Source: Candidatus Raymondbacteria bacterium RIFOXYA2_FULL_49_16
GTDB taxonomy: Bacteria > Fibrobacterota > OXYB2-FULL-49-7 > XYB2-FULL-49-35
Assembly: GCA_001789205.1 (NCBI GenBank)
Contig: MFYT01000069.1
Location: 1,109-38,363 of the forward strand
Direction: 5' to 3'
Length of the DNA: 37,255 nt
Each line of letters begins with the position of its first letter. Within the stretch, counting starts at the first letter, position 1. The translations under genes were made by a program, and so were the position numbers. This document shows, in pieces, positions 16,767-24,414 of this stretch. The notes below the pieces were generated by a model. It ran no database searches, had not been told where the DNA came from, and saw nothing but the letters and a program-made list of their open reading frames with translations.

Positions 16767-18461
16767 ATGAATTTTCAGTTACAGGCCATTGATGCAGTGG
16801 TCATTATTGTTTTCCTGATTGCTACCATTGTCGTCGGGCTCTGGTATTCACGCAAGGCAGGTACAAACAAGGAGGAATTCTTTCTTGCTGGCCGGACCCT
16901 TACTTGGCCGCTGATTGGCGCCTCACTCTTCGCTACGAACATCTCCACTCAGCAGTTCGTGGGGCAGGGTGGGTTGGCCTATTCTATTGGTATCGGCGCC
17001 TGTTTCTTTCAGTTGCTGGGGGCCGTTGCCACCATGCTCCTTGGTCTGGTTTTCGCACCCAGGTTCCTGAGAATGCGGCTTTATACCCTTCCCCAGTTCA
17101 TGGAAGAGCGATTTAGTCCCGGTATACGTGCTTTCCTTTCCGGATTTTCTATTGTCACTATGGCCATCGCCGGTCTAAGCGGTGTACTTTATAGTGGTGC
17201 TATTATTATGCAGCGGGTGTTTAACCTGGAATCCACCTTTTCGCTCTACATAAGTGTTGTTGTCCTTGCAGTTACTGCCGCTCTTTATACGCTGGCAGGC
17301 GGGCTCAAATCCGTGGTGATTACGGATTTTATCCAGAACGCCGTGCTTTTGCTGGGCGGACTGGCCATATTAATCTTTGCGCTGATTTATGCAAGCCACA
17401 TGCCCGACGGATTGGCCGGCATGTGGTATCTCAAAGAGGTTGCTGCTGACGGCAGAATATTCAGTAAATGGAGCCTTTTTCGGCCCTATGATCACGCGAT
17501 TATCCCATGGTTCGGGTTGATAACCGGCGGACTGATTGTGGCCATAAACGGCCATTGCACAAGTCAGGATTATCTTCAGCGCTGTCTGGGCGCAAAGAAT
17601 ATATATCACGCCTCCATGGGATCATTATTCGCCAGCCTTCTTAAAGTGGTTGCGGTTTTTCTTATCGGGGTTCCCGGCGTAATTGCTGCTTATATTTTCC
17701 AGGGCCAAAACGTGGTACCGGACCAGGCTTTTACCGCGCTTATTATAAAAATCCTTCCCGCTGGAATAACGGGTCTGGTGCTTGCCGCATTAATCGCCTC
17801 GATTATGTCCTCGGTGGATTCCGTGCTGGCTGCGTGTTCGAGCCTGTACACAGTGGATTTTTACCTGAAAAAACATAAAAACATTGATGAAAAAAAGTAT
17901 GTCAGTGTTGGCAGAATCACCATGGTGGTAGTCATGCTTATAGGGATACTCTGGATTCCCGTAATATCTTCATTCAGCCACCTCTACGTATATTTCCAGC
18001 AATTCATTTCTTATATCGCACCTCCCATATTCACTGTTTATCTTTTCGGGCTTTTCTACAAACGGGCCAACCATGTGGGCGCCATGGCCACTCTTATCCT
18101 GGGAACCGCCATGGGGGCGTTTGTATTCTTCCTTACGTCCATTAAGAACATGGCTGTAATTACGTTCGCTGAAGTCGCGTTTATGCGCAATCTGCTTATG
18201 GGGATCCACAATTTCTTTCCTGCATGGCTTACGGGTATGAATTTTCTCTACGGCTGTTTTTACCATTTTCTTTTTTGCGTTGCCGCAATGTTAACATTCA
18301 GCCACTTAACACCTCCTCCACCCATTGAAAAACAGGAAGCGGCCAAACGGAACGACAAGGGAGGGTTTGATAATGAAACGCCTTATGCCAGTAGGAATGT
18401 AAAAATTATGACGGCAGCATTTATCGTCGCGCTGATTGCTGTATTTATCGCATTTTCATAA
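16767..18461 (+). CDS. Sodium/solute symporter (SSS family), SGLT-like
   Basis: 564 aa integral membrane protein with about 13-14 predicted helices. Family signatures visible by eye include the N-terminal AIDAVVIIVFLIATIVVGLWYS, then FFLAGRTLTWPLIGASLFATNIS (residues ~38-60), LYTLAGGLKSVVITDFIQ (~175) and LAALIASIMSSVDSVLAACSSLYTVDFY (~330-360). The last includes the Ser-rich TM8 region that contributes to the sodium site. These match the sugar/sialate branch of SSS. The ATG lies one base after the oxidoreductase stop with no Shine-Dalgarno of its own, which implies translational coupling. The likely role is sodium-driven uptake of a sugar or sugar derivative produced or sensed by the neighbouring genes; substrate is inferred only from context. 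Confidence 0.92.
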   Translation: MNFQLQAIDAVVIIVFLIATIVVGLWYSRKAGTNKEEFFLAGRTLTWPLIGASLFATNISTQQFVGQGGLAYSIGIGACFFQLLGAVATMLLGLVFAPRFLRMRLYTLPQFMEERFSPGIRAFLSGFSIVTMAIAGLSGVLYSGAIIMQRVFNLESTFSLYISVVVLAVTAALYTLAGGLKSVVITDFIQNAVLLLGGLAILIFALIYASHMPDGLAGMWYLKEVAADGRIFSKWSLFRPYDHAIIPWFGLITGGLIVAINGHCTSQDYLQRCLGAKNIYHASMGSLFASLLKVVAVFLIGVPGVIAAYIFQGQNVVPDQAFTALIIKILPAGITGLVLAALIASIMSSVDSVLAACSSLYTVDFYLKKHKNIDEKKYVSVGRITMVVVMLIGILWIPVISSFSHLYVYFQQFISYIAPPIFTVYLFGLFYKRANHVGAMATLILGTAMGAFVFFLTSIKNMAVITFAEVAFMRNLLMGIHNFFPAWLTGMNFLYGCFYHFLFCVAAMLTFSHLTPPPPIEKQEAAKRNDKGGFDNETPYASRNVKIMTAAFIVALIAVFIAFS

Positions 18462-18510
18462 ATGAAAATAAAAGCATATTAATCCATACGGGGCCTTGCC
18501 TGCGTCCGAA

Positions 18511-20403
18511 TCAAACGTAGGTGTTGAATCGCTCATTGGCGCCCCAATTATTTCCCGCTGACGCGAAATCACAGAAAAGAACGGTGGAGCCATCGCTGTA
18601 TTTGATGGTCCACGACCGATAGATCCCATCAGGCGGCTTGCAAGGCATGACTGTGACTATGTTGGAACAGGACATGGGAGCAAAGACATCTTTTTTCTCA
18701 AGCCGTTCGTCCCTTGAAAGGGCAAAGGGCCCTCTAAAGAGCACGGCCCCGCTACGGTGAGGAAGAGCGTCTTCTTTTCGGAGGGTGGTATTCTCCACAG
18801 GATCAATACTGCCGCTTTCCTCCATAATCAGGCCCATTTTACTCCACTTGTCTTCATGCCATGAAATGATATCTTGATCCGGCCTGTTTCTGTCCGCTTC
18901 GAATAATTCCCTGCGGATGCTGAGATCGAATGTGATCCTTACGCGGTCATTGTGCTGCCACGCCCTCGTTATTTTCTGAAAGCCCGCCCCGTTGCAGATG
19001 ACGGGGCTTTCCTCGTTTATCCCGTATGACATTGTTTTGCTCCAGTAAGGAATCCGCAGGAACAGGGAAAACTCCGCTTTACAGATATGCGTAAAAGTTA
19101 TGTCAACCGAGTCGGAATCATAGAGGTTGCCCTTAAGTGATAATGATATATTTTTTCCGGATAGCAGGCAAACATGAGCATCCAATTCATTATATAGGCC
19201 AATATAAATTCCGGAAGGGCTCTGCAGCACTGCGGACTCCGCCGCCTGAAAGTACCCGCGGGGCAGATTGTCCACACAGCACTGATGGCGCCGGAGAAAG
19301 TGGTTGTGAGCGGGGATATGCTCGTGGGTAAGCCGGAGCCTTCTTAATGCCCAGCTGCAGTCTCTGTTTATGCCCGAGAGTAAAGCGTTGTAAAGGCTTT
19401 TTTCAATCTCGTCAAGATAAGAGATGTCTCCGGTAAGGCACAGGAGCTTGTGTGAAAGGCGGTTCCAGTACACTGCATCACAGATCTCGGACACTGTATT
19501 TTTCAAAAATCGGGAGCCCACGAATTTATCATTGAAGCCTACGCTGCCCACGGGGGAGCGTTCCCATAAAACAAGCCGGGAGTGTATATTTTCTGCCGCG
19601 GTAAGATATTCCCGTGTACCAACGGCGCAGTACAGTTCAAGCAGTCCTTCTACACAGGAAATCAGTTCATATCCCTTTGCCCATTCCTCGGGATTGTTTC
19701 CCCATAGGTGTACGGGCCGGTTTTTCAAGCCGTTCTCGAGAATATTAGGGAGCCCTCCCGGATGGCGGGACCATTGATCGACAATATACAGTCCATAGTC
19801 CAGGAACCTTTTTTTTTCACAGGCATTGAATAATCTTATTATTGGACCGAGTATGGAGGTGCTGGGCATTCCGCAAAAATATCCCGTCTCTATTATTTCT
19901 TTTTTTCCCGGACCAACTTCAGAAATGAGATGGTCGGTGAATTTCACCGCGGCATCCAGTATTTTCTCGTCCTTAAGCAGTTCGTATGCTTCCACAAGGG
20001 CCCAAAGCGTGTACTTGCGGCACCAGATATTCCAGGAAGGCCCTGTAAACCCAGGATCATGATAAGTACCTATGTAACCGTTGCTTTCCTGAGTCGACAG
20101 GAGTCCCTCTACGGCCCGGGCAATGAACAGTTCAAGGCTTTCATCTTTATAGTACCTGCATGCCGCAATGGCGGAAAGCATCCACTTGCCCCAGAATTCA
20201 CCGCGCCAGACTCCCCTGCCCGGTATGTCCCGGTCGTCTATTCTCCGCCTGAAGGCCTCTTCTGTTTCCGGGTAGATCACTTTTAACGCGAATTCTGAAA
20301 TAATACGCTTTTCGGCTGTCCGGTCAAGGATATCCCCCAGACGGCCTTTCAGCTGTAACGAGCCGATGGGCAGTGGTGTGAGTACGTTCTTTATCTTATA
20401 CAT
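18511..20403 (-). CDS. GH127-type glycoside hydrolase (beta-L-arabinofuranosidase-like, DUF1680)
   Basis: 630 aa starting at the ATG complementary to 20401-20403. A longer TTG start at 20442 is unlikely because those bases form the probable -35 box. The protein has the DUF1680 (alpha/alpha)6-barrel pattern: LGDILDRTAEKRIIS near the start, WNIWCRKYTLWALVEAYE, then SEICDAVYWN and HQCCVDNLPRG. The zinc/nucleophile set known from HypBA1 (Glu, Cys two residues later, and a Cys-Cys pair) is present as E306, C308, C375 and C376. I see no Glu in the 10-20 residues before E306, where the acid/base Glu is expected; Asp292 is the closest acidic residue. There is no signal peptide, so it acts on imported oligosaccharides in the cytoplasm. 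It is convergent with the symporter, which could deliver its substrate. Confidence 0.85.
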   Translation of the reverse strand: MYKIKNVLTPLPIGSLQLKGRLGDILDRTAEKRIISEFALKVIYPETEEAFRRRIDDRDIPGRGVWRGEFWGKWMLSAIAACRYYKDESLELFIARAVEGLLSTQESNGYIGTYHDPGFTGPSWNIWCRKYTLWALVEAYELLKDEKILDAAVKFTDHLISEVGPGKKEIIETGYFCGMPSTSILGPIIRLFNACEKKRFLDYGLYIVDQWSRHPGGLPNILENGLKNRPVHLWGNNPEEWAKGYELISCVEGLLELYCAVGTREYLTAAENIHSRLVLWERSPVGSVGFNDKFVGSRFLKNTVSEICDAVYWNRLSHKLLCLTGDISYLDEIEKSLYNALLSGINRDCSWALRRLRLTHEHIPAHNHFLRRHQCCVDNLPRGYFQAAESAVLQSPSGIYIGLYNELDAHVCLLSGKNISLSLKGNLYDSDSVDITFTHICKAEFSLFLRIPYWSKTMSYGINEESPVICNGAGFQKITRAWQHNDRVRITFDLSIRRELFEADRNRPDQDIISWHEDKWSKMGLIMEESGSIDPVENTTLRKEDALPHRSGAVLFRGPFALSRDERLEKKDVFAPMSCSNIVTVMPCKPPDGIYRSWTIKYSDGSTVLFCDFASAGNNWGANERFNTYV

Positions 20404-20442
20404 TGTTATGAAACAATATAATATTTTTAAACGGAACCTCAA
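20402..20442 (-). promoter_or_regulatory. Promoter and overlapping palindrome at the GH127 gene start
   Basis: On the minus strand TTGAGG (20442-20437) and TATATT (20420-20415) are 16 bp apart, placing the predicted transcript start about five nt before the ATG at 20403, so nearly leaderless. The palindrome ATTGTT-ATGA-AACAAT at 20402-20417 covers part of the -10 box and the start codon, the position of a repressor operator. Confidence 0.4.
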
Positions 20443-20522
20443 TATAGAATTGGGTTAAAAGAAGCGGGGGAAAGCAGAACCAGGGAAGGTATGTGTTTCT
20501 TCGGGTTATTTGATTGACCAGC

Positions 20523-20560
20523 GGAAATAAAAGGGACCCTCTGCCTGTATTTCCTTTTTT
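20523..20560 (+). terminator. Terminator-like hairpin in the panD leader
   Basis: GGAAATA (20523-20529) pairs with TATTTCC (20548-20554), with an inner AGG/CCT pairing, and six T follow at 20555-20560. No plus-strand gene ends upstream (the nearest is 2 kb away), so this could be an attenuator in the panD leader or a fortuitous structure. Confidence 0.4.
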
Positions 20561-20593
20561 ATTGGACTGAATAATATTTATTTTTTGTTCCCT

Positions 20594-20935
20594 ATGCGCT
20601 TCGTCCTCAGATCAAAAATACACAAGGCGACCGTGACCATGGCCGATCTTAATTATATCGGCAGTATAACTCTTGACCAAGAACTTATAAAAAAAGTCGG
20701 GTTCTGGCCTGGTGAAAAAGTGCTTATAGTGAGTAATACCACTGGTGAAAGACTCGAAACATATATTATTGCCGGAAAAAGCAAATCCGGGGTCATTTGC
20801 ATGAATGGCGCATCAGCCCATATTATTAAAAAAGGTGAAGAGATCATTATTATGGGCTTTGAATTGAGCGCAAAACCCATTAAACCAAAGAGTATCCTCG
20901 TCGACAAACATAACAAATTCGTTAAATTCTTATAA
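20594..20935 (+). CDS. panD: Aspartate 1-decarboxylase proenzyme
   Basis: 113 aa from the ATG at 20594, which gives the usual PanD N-terminus MRFVLRSKIHKATVT; the in-frame TTG at 20585 would add three residues the family lacks. PanD decarboxylates L-aspartate to beta-alanine for pantothenate and CoA. The self-cleavage site that produces the pyruvoyl cofactor is visible as NYIGS-ITLD with Gly23-Ser24. The NGASAH segment (NGAAAH in E. coli PanD) follows at about residue 70. Length is normal (family about 115-140 aa). It is encoded just before ffh but separated by a 108-bp gap with its own promoter-like sequence, so it is probably a separate unit. The enzyme is cytoplasmic. Confidence 0.93.
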   Translation: MRFVLRSKIHKATVTMADLNYIGSITLDQELIKKVGFWPGEKVLIVSNTTGERLETYIIAGKSKSGVICMNGASAHIIKKGEEIIIMGFELSAKPIKPKSILVDKHNKFVKFL

Positions 20936-20971
20936 TTCAGAAAATCCATTCCCAATAGAAACGGTCTTTTC

Positions 20972-21001
20972 TTGAGAATTATTACGCCAAATACATATAT
21001 T
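20972..21001 (+). promoter_or_regulatory. Sigma70-like promoter for ffh and the downstream ribosomal block
   Basis: TTGAGA at 20972-20977 and TATATT at 20996-21001 are 18 bp apart, each matching consensus at five of six positions. The predicted leader to the ffh ATG at 21044 is about 35 nt. No similarly good pair was noticed between the genes downstream. Confidence 0.5.
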
Positions 21002-21043
21002 ATCAATTCTATATTTTTATTGGTTTAAGCGTAGAATTTCATT

Positions 21044-22381
21044 ATGTTCGCTACTTTATCCGATCGACTCGAATCGATCTTCAAGACCCTCAGGGGCCAG
21101 GGAAAGATCACCGAGCAGAACATCAAAGATTCAATGCGCGACATCCGGCGCGCTCTGCTCGAGGCCGATGTCAATTACAAGGTAGCAAAAGATTTTGTTC
21201 AGAAGGTGATGGACCGCGCCCTTGGCACTGAGGTGCAAAACAGCATTACCCCGGGCCAGCTCATAGTAAAAATCGTCCACAACGAACTCACCGCGCTCCT
21301 GGGCGGCACATCATCCGAGTTCTCATTCATCGGCCCCGCACCGCACAAAATCATGATGGTCGGCCTGCAAGGTTCGGGCAAAACCACCATGAGCGCCAAG
21401 CTGGCGCTCTATTACCGGAAAAAAGGCAAACGCCCCATGCTGGTCGCCGCCGACGTTTACCGGCCCGCTGCGATAAAACAGCTTGAGATCCTGGGAAAGT
21501 CCATACAAGTCCCGGTATTCATTGGCGACCAGAAAAACCCGGTCGCCATCTGCCGCGAAGCAACCGGACAGTCTGAGAAAGAAGCGTGCGACCTCATCAT
21601 TTTTGATACCGCCGGACGCTTGCACGTTGACGCGGAAATGATGCGGGAACTGGAAAAAATCGCCGCGGCTGAAAAACCAAATGAAATTTTCTTCACCGCC
21701 GACGCCATGACCGGACAGGACGCGGTCAATTCCGCGATCGCGTTTAACGACCGGCTCAATTTTACCGGCGTGGTACTCACCAAACTCGACGGCGACTCCC
21801 GGGGCGGCGCCGCGCTCTCCATTCTCGCTGTCACTGGCAAACCGGTACGGTTCGCGGGTATTGGAGAAAAAATCGACCAGATAGAGCTCTTCCATCCAGA
21901 CCGGCTGGCCTCACGGATCCTGGGCATGGGCGACATCGTTTCCCTGGTCGAAAAGGCGCAGGAGAATATCAAGGTCGAAGAGGCGCGCGAACTCGAGAAA
22001 AAGATGCTCAGGGCGCAGTTTACACTCGAGGATTTTAAAAACCAGCTTGCCCAAATAAAAAAAATGGGGCCACTCGACCAGCTGCTGGGACTTATTCCGG
22101 GGGTGGGAAAGCAGCTCAAAGGTCTGCAGGTCGACGAAAAAGCCTTCTCGTCAATTGAGGCCATCATAAACAGCATGACAAAAAAAGAGCGCGCAAAGCC
22201 GGTCATCATCGACGGATCGCGTCGCAAACGGATAGCCATGGGAAGCGGCTGCGCGGTCAACGAAGTAAACAAGCTGCTCAAGCAGTTCACGGACATGCAG
22301 AAAATGATGAAAAACATGGGAAAAATGATGGGCAACATGAAGGCCGGAAAAGGCCTTATGGGACGCATGCAGTTCAGCTGA
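21044..22381 (+). CDS. ffh: Signal recognition particle protein Ffh (SRP54)
   Basis: 445 aa, normal length. The order is N domain (residues 1-90, with the ALLEADVNYKV signature), then G domain with P-loop GLQGSGKTT (from residue 107), DVYRPAAIKQL, DTAGRL and TKLDGDSRGGAALS, then a methionine-rich M domain (residues ~300-445) with IDGSRRKRIAMGSG for SRP RNA binding and a Met/Gly-rich C-terminus (MMKNMGKMMGNM). With 4.5S RNA it targets ribosomes making membrane and secreted proteins to FtsY. It leads the block ffh-rpsP-rimM-trmD-rplS, a common order in bacteria. No SRP RNA gene was recognised here. Confidence 0.97.
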   Translation: MFATLSDRLESIFKTLRGQGKITEQNIKDSMRDIRRALLEADVNYKVAKDFVQKVMDRALGTEVQNSITPGQLIVKIVHNELTALLGGTSSEFSFIGPAPHKIMMVGLQGSGKTTMSAKLALYYRKKGKRPMLVAADVYRPAAIKQLEILGKSIQVPVFIGDQKNPVAICREATGQSEKEACDLIIFDTAGRLHVDAEMMRELEKIAAAEKPNEIFFTADAMTGQDAVNSAIAFNDRLNFTGVVLTKLDGDSRGGAALSILAVTGKPVRFAGIGEKIDQIELFHPDRLASRILGMGDIVSLVEKAQENIKVEEARELEKKMLRAQFTLEDFKNQLAQIKKMGPLDQLLGLIPGVGKQLKGLQVDEKAFSSIEAIINSMTKKERAKPVIIDGSRRKRIAMGSGCAVNEVNKLLKQFTDMQKMMKNMGKMMGNMKAGKGLMGRMQFS

Positions 22382-22413
22382 TACAAAATGCATACACAAA
22401 CATTAACCATACG

Positions 22414-22420
22414 AAGGAGG
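22414..22420 (+). promoter_or_regulatory. Strong ribosome binding site fixing a TTG start for rpsP
   Basis: AAGGAGG at 22414-22420 lies five nt before the TTG at 22426. The next ATG (22444) is too far from it and would remove the conserved start of bS16. Confidence 0.8.
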
Positions 22421-22425
22421 ATCCT

Positions 22426-22704
22426 TTGGTAACACTTCGCTTCATGAGAGTAGGACGCAAAAAAAGACCGTCATTCCGGCTCATTGCCATCGACAAGGCA
22501 AGCCGCCGCGACGGCAGGGCCATCGAAGAACTCGGGTTCTACGGCCCCACCCAAAACCCGCCCGTGATTACGGTCAAGGAAGAACCACTCATTGGCTGGC
22601 TCAACAAGGGCGCTGAACCCAGCGAGACCGTGGAATCGGTCCTGAAACAGGCCGGCATATGGCAGAAGTGGCTGGCGCAGAAGCCCGCCCCTGCGAAAAA
22701 TTAG
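22426..22704 (+). CDS. rpsP: 30S ribosomal protein bS16
   Basis: 92 aa from a TTG codon set by AAGGAGG five nt upstream. The N-terminus (VTLRFMRVGRKKRPSFRLIAID) and the ELGFYGPTQNPP and GWLNKGAEPSETV segments are diagnostic of bS16, which binds 16S rRNA and helps assemble the 30S body. The C-terminus is short and basic (LAQKPAPAKN). Initiating from TTG may tune its level relative to its neighbours. The gap to rimM is only 30 bp, and the KH-domain gene (khpA) that sits here in many bacteria is absent. Confidence 0.97.
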   Translation: MVTLRFMRVGRKKRPSFRLIAIDKASRRDGRAIEELGFYGPTQNPPVITVKEEPLIGWLNKGAEPSETVESVLKQAGIWQKWLAQKPAPAKN

Positions 22705-22734
22705 CATTGACGCGGAAAGGAAGCCAGCGCGCGC

Positions 22735-23250
22735 ATGAGACCGCAGGAACTGGTGGCCTTGGGCCGGGTGCTTAAGCCCAGAGGCCTCAAAGGCGAGGTA
22801 AAAGTTGCCTCGTTCGCGCAGTCAGACGAACCTTTCCTGAAGGCCGGCCGCGTCCAATGCGACGTGGACGGCAGGCTCTTTGAATTGACAATACATGAAG
22901 TTTCGGGCGCTGGGGACATTCTGTTCCTAAAATTCGAAGGAATAGACTCGATTGAGAAGGCCGAGACCTTGCGCAACGGCATACTCCGGGCGGGCATGGA
23001 CTGCCTTCCCGCTCTCAAGGAAGGCGAATTCTTCTATTACGATCTTGCGGGCATGAGTGTTGTCACCGAGGAAGGCAGGGAAATTGGCACAGTGCGTGAA
23101 GTGGTCTCCTATCCCTCGTGCGATGCGCTCACGATCCTGAGCAATGGAAAGGAACTCTCCCTCCCTATGATCCATGACGCGGTCAAACAGATAGACGCTG
23201 GCGCGCGGCGCATTGTCGTGGCGGCCAAGGCCCTGGAAGAGGCGCTGTAA
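22735..23250 (+). CDS. rimM: 16S rRNA processing protein RimM
   Basis: 171 aa, normal size. The N-terminal barrel shows LVALGRVLKPRGLKGEVKV (residues ~6-24), with FLKFEGIDSIEKAETLRNGIL near residue 63. The C-terminal PRC-barrel begins around FFYYDLAGMSVVTEEG (~98) and includes REVVSYPSCDALTI. RimM binds ribosomal protein uS19 and aids maturation of the 30S head. It sits between rpsP and trmD, with three bases to trmD, so the genes are cotranscribed and probably coupled. Confidence 0.95.
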   Translation: MRPQELVALGRVLKPRGLKGEVKVASFAQSDEPFLKAGRVQCDVDGRLFELTIHEVSGAGDILFLKFEGIDSIEKAETLRNGILRAGMDCLPALKEGEFFYYDLAGMSVVTEEGREIGTVREVVSYPSCDALTILSNGKELSLPMIHDAVKQIDAGARRIVVAAKALEEAL

Positions 23251-23253
23251 ACC

Positions 23254-23997
23254 ATGCATTTCGAAATCATAACCCTCTTTCCCGAGTTGTTCGACGGTTT
23301 TATGGCCACCAGCATCATAGGCAGGGCGAAAAAAAACAGGCTGCTCACCGAACACCGCCTTCACCTGCGCGACTACGCGATCAACGAGTATGGACAGGTG
23401 GACGACGCGCCCTATGGCGGTGAAGCGGGCATGGTGCTGCGTCCCGAACCTGCCGCGGCGGCAATCAAAGCGGCAAAGGAACTCTGCGGAGAAAAGAAGG
23501 CCAAGGTCATTTTTTTCACACCCCAGGGAAAGGTCTTCACGCAGGCCATGGCGCACAATCTTGCCGCTTCGCTCGACGCGGCCGTGCTCTTCTGCGCGCA
23601 CTACAAGGGGCTCGACGAGAGGGTCTGTGAAAAATATGTGGACGAGGAGATCTCCATAGGCGACTACGTGGTCACCGGCGGCGAACTCCCTGCCATGGTT
23701 TTTATGGACGCGCTCGTACGGCTCAGGGAACATGTGCTGGGAAACAAGGCGTCGGCGGAAGACGACTCGTTCCATACCGGACTGCTGGAGCACCCGCTCT
23801 ACACGCGGCCCGAGGAATTCGAAGGAGTCAAAGTGCCTGAAGTGCTCAGATCAGGACACCACAAACAGATTACCGAGTGGAGCCGGAAAGAGTCGCTCAG
23901 GCGCACCCTGCTGCGCAGGCCCGACCTGCTGCGGCCTGAAACAGTCAGTGAAAAAGATTGGAAGATACTACAAACAATAAAAGGAGAAACGCTATGA
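23254..23997 (+). CDS. trmD: tRNA (guanine-N1)-methyltransferase TrmD
   Basis: 247 aa. TrmD methylates G37 of tRNAs with SAM, preventing +1 frameshifting. The knotted SPOUT signatures are present: HFEIITLFPELFDG at the N-terminus, DDAPYGGEAGMVLRPEP (residues ~50-66), SIGDYVVTGGELPAMV (~135) and YTRPEEFEGVKVPEVLRSGHH (~190). The catalytic Asp region is conserved as SAEDDSF, and the Arg of LVRL is also kept. The end overlaps the rplS start as ATGA at 23994-23997. The GGEAGM loop replaces the more common GGGPGM or GGGAGM. Confidence 0.96.
   Translation: MHFEIITLFPELFDGFMATSIIGRAKKNRLLTEHRLHLRDYAINEYGQVDDAPYGGEAGMVLRPEPAAAAIKAAKELCGEKKAKVIFFTPQGKVFTQAMAHNLAASLDAAVLFCAHYKGLDERVCEKYVDEEISIGDYVVTGGELPAMVFMDALVRLREHVLGNKASAEDDSFHTGLLEHPLYTRPEEFEGVKVPEVLRSGHHKQITEWSRKESLRRTLLRRPDLLRPETVSEKDWKILQTIKGETL
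23981..23986 (+). promoter_or_regulatory. Ribosome binding site inside trmD that sets the rplS start
   Basis: AAGGAG lies seven nt before the ATG at 23994 and within the last codons of trmD. It selects 23994 over an upstream in-frame ATG at 23958 that would add 12 non-family residues. Confidence 0.75.
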
Positions 23998-24398
23998 ACC
24001 AGCTGCTCAAGGAAATCGAACAGAAATACCTGCAACCCGACAGGAACTTTTCAGTCGGCGACCACGTACGGGTGCATCTCGAAATCGCCGAAGGCGGTAA
24101 AAAGCGCATCCAGATCTTTGAGGGCGATGTGATCAAACGCGAAGGGGCGGGCACAAACGCGACCGTGACCATCCGCAAAATGTCCGAGGGCATCGGCGTC
24201 GAGAAAATCGTGCCCATACATCTGCCGGGCCTCAAAAAAGTCGAAATAATGCGTAACGCCAGTGTACGCAGGGCAAAGCTATACTACCTCCGCGGCGCCG
24301 TGGGACAGGACGCCAAACTCAAGGAAGCTTCCGAGTCAGCGGCCACCTCGTCCAGAACAGCCAAAGCGGCCAAACTGGCCAAAGCTTCCACCAACTAG
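23994..24398 (+). CDS. rplS: 50S ribosomal protein bL19
   Basis: 134 aa starting at the ATG that overlaps the trmD stop (ATGA). The core is typical bL19: FSVGDHVRVHLEIAEGGKKR (residues ~18-37), IQIFEGDVIKREG, TVTIRKMSEGIGVEKIVP and the RRAKLYYLRG motif near residue 98. bL19 sits at the subunit interface. The C-terminal ~30 residues (Ala/Lys/Ser-rich, ATSSRTAKAAKLAKAS) are an extension beyond the usual end. The gene is followed after 16 bp by namZ with no terminator visible, so transcription probably continues. Confidence 0.96.
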   Translation: MNQLLKEIEQKYLQPDRNFSVGDHVRVHLEIAEGGKKRIQIFEGDVIKREGAGTNATVTIRKMSEGIGVEKIVPIHLPGLKKVEIMRNASVRRAKLYYLRGAVGQDAKLKEASESAATSSRTAKAAKLAKASTN

Positions 24399-24414
24399 GG
24401 GCCTGCCGCAGCCC

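Noticed and set aside
21457-22410. Long antisense frame (317 codons)
   Set aside because: It lies fully opposite ffh, whose protein is unmistakable, and its own product is Ser/Phe-rich without domain features.
22927-23793. Long antisense frame (288 codons)
   Set aside because: It lies opposite rimM and trmD; there are no start signals and no family resemblance.
24262-24414. Extended N-terminus of the NamZ-like frame
   Set aside because: This part overlaps rplS and encodes Pro/Arg-rich shadow sequence; family similarity begins at the ATG at 24415.
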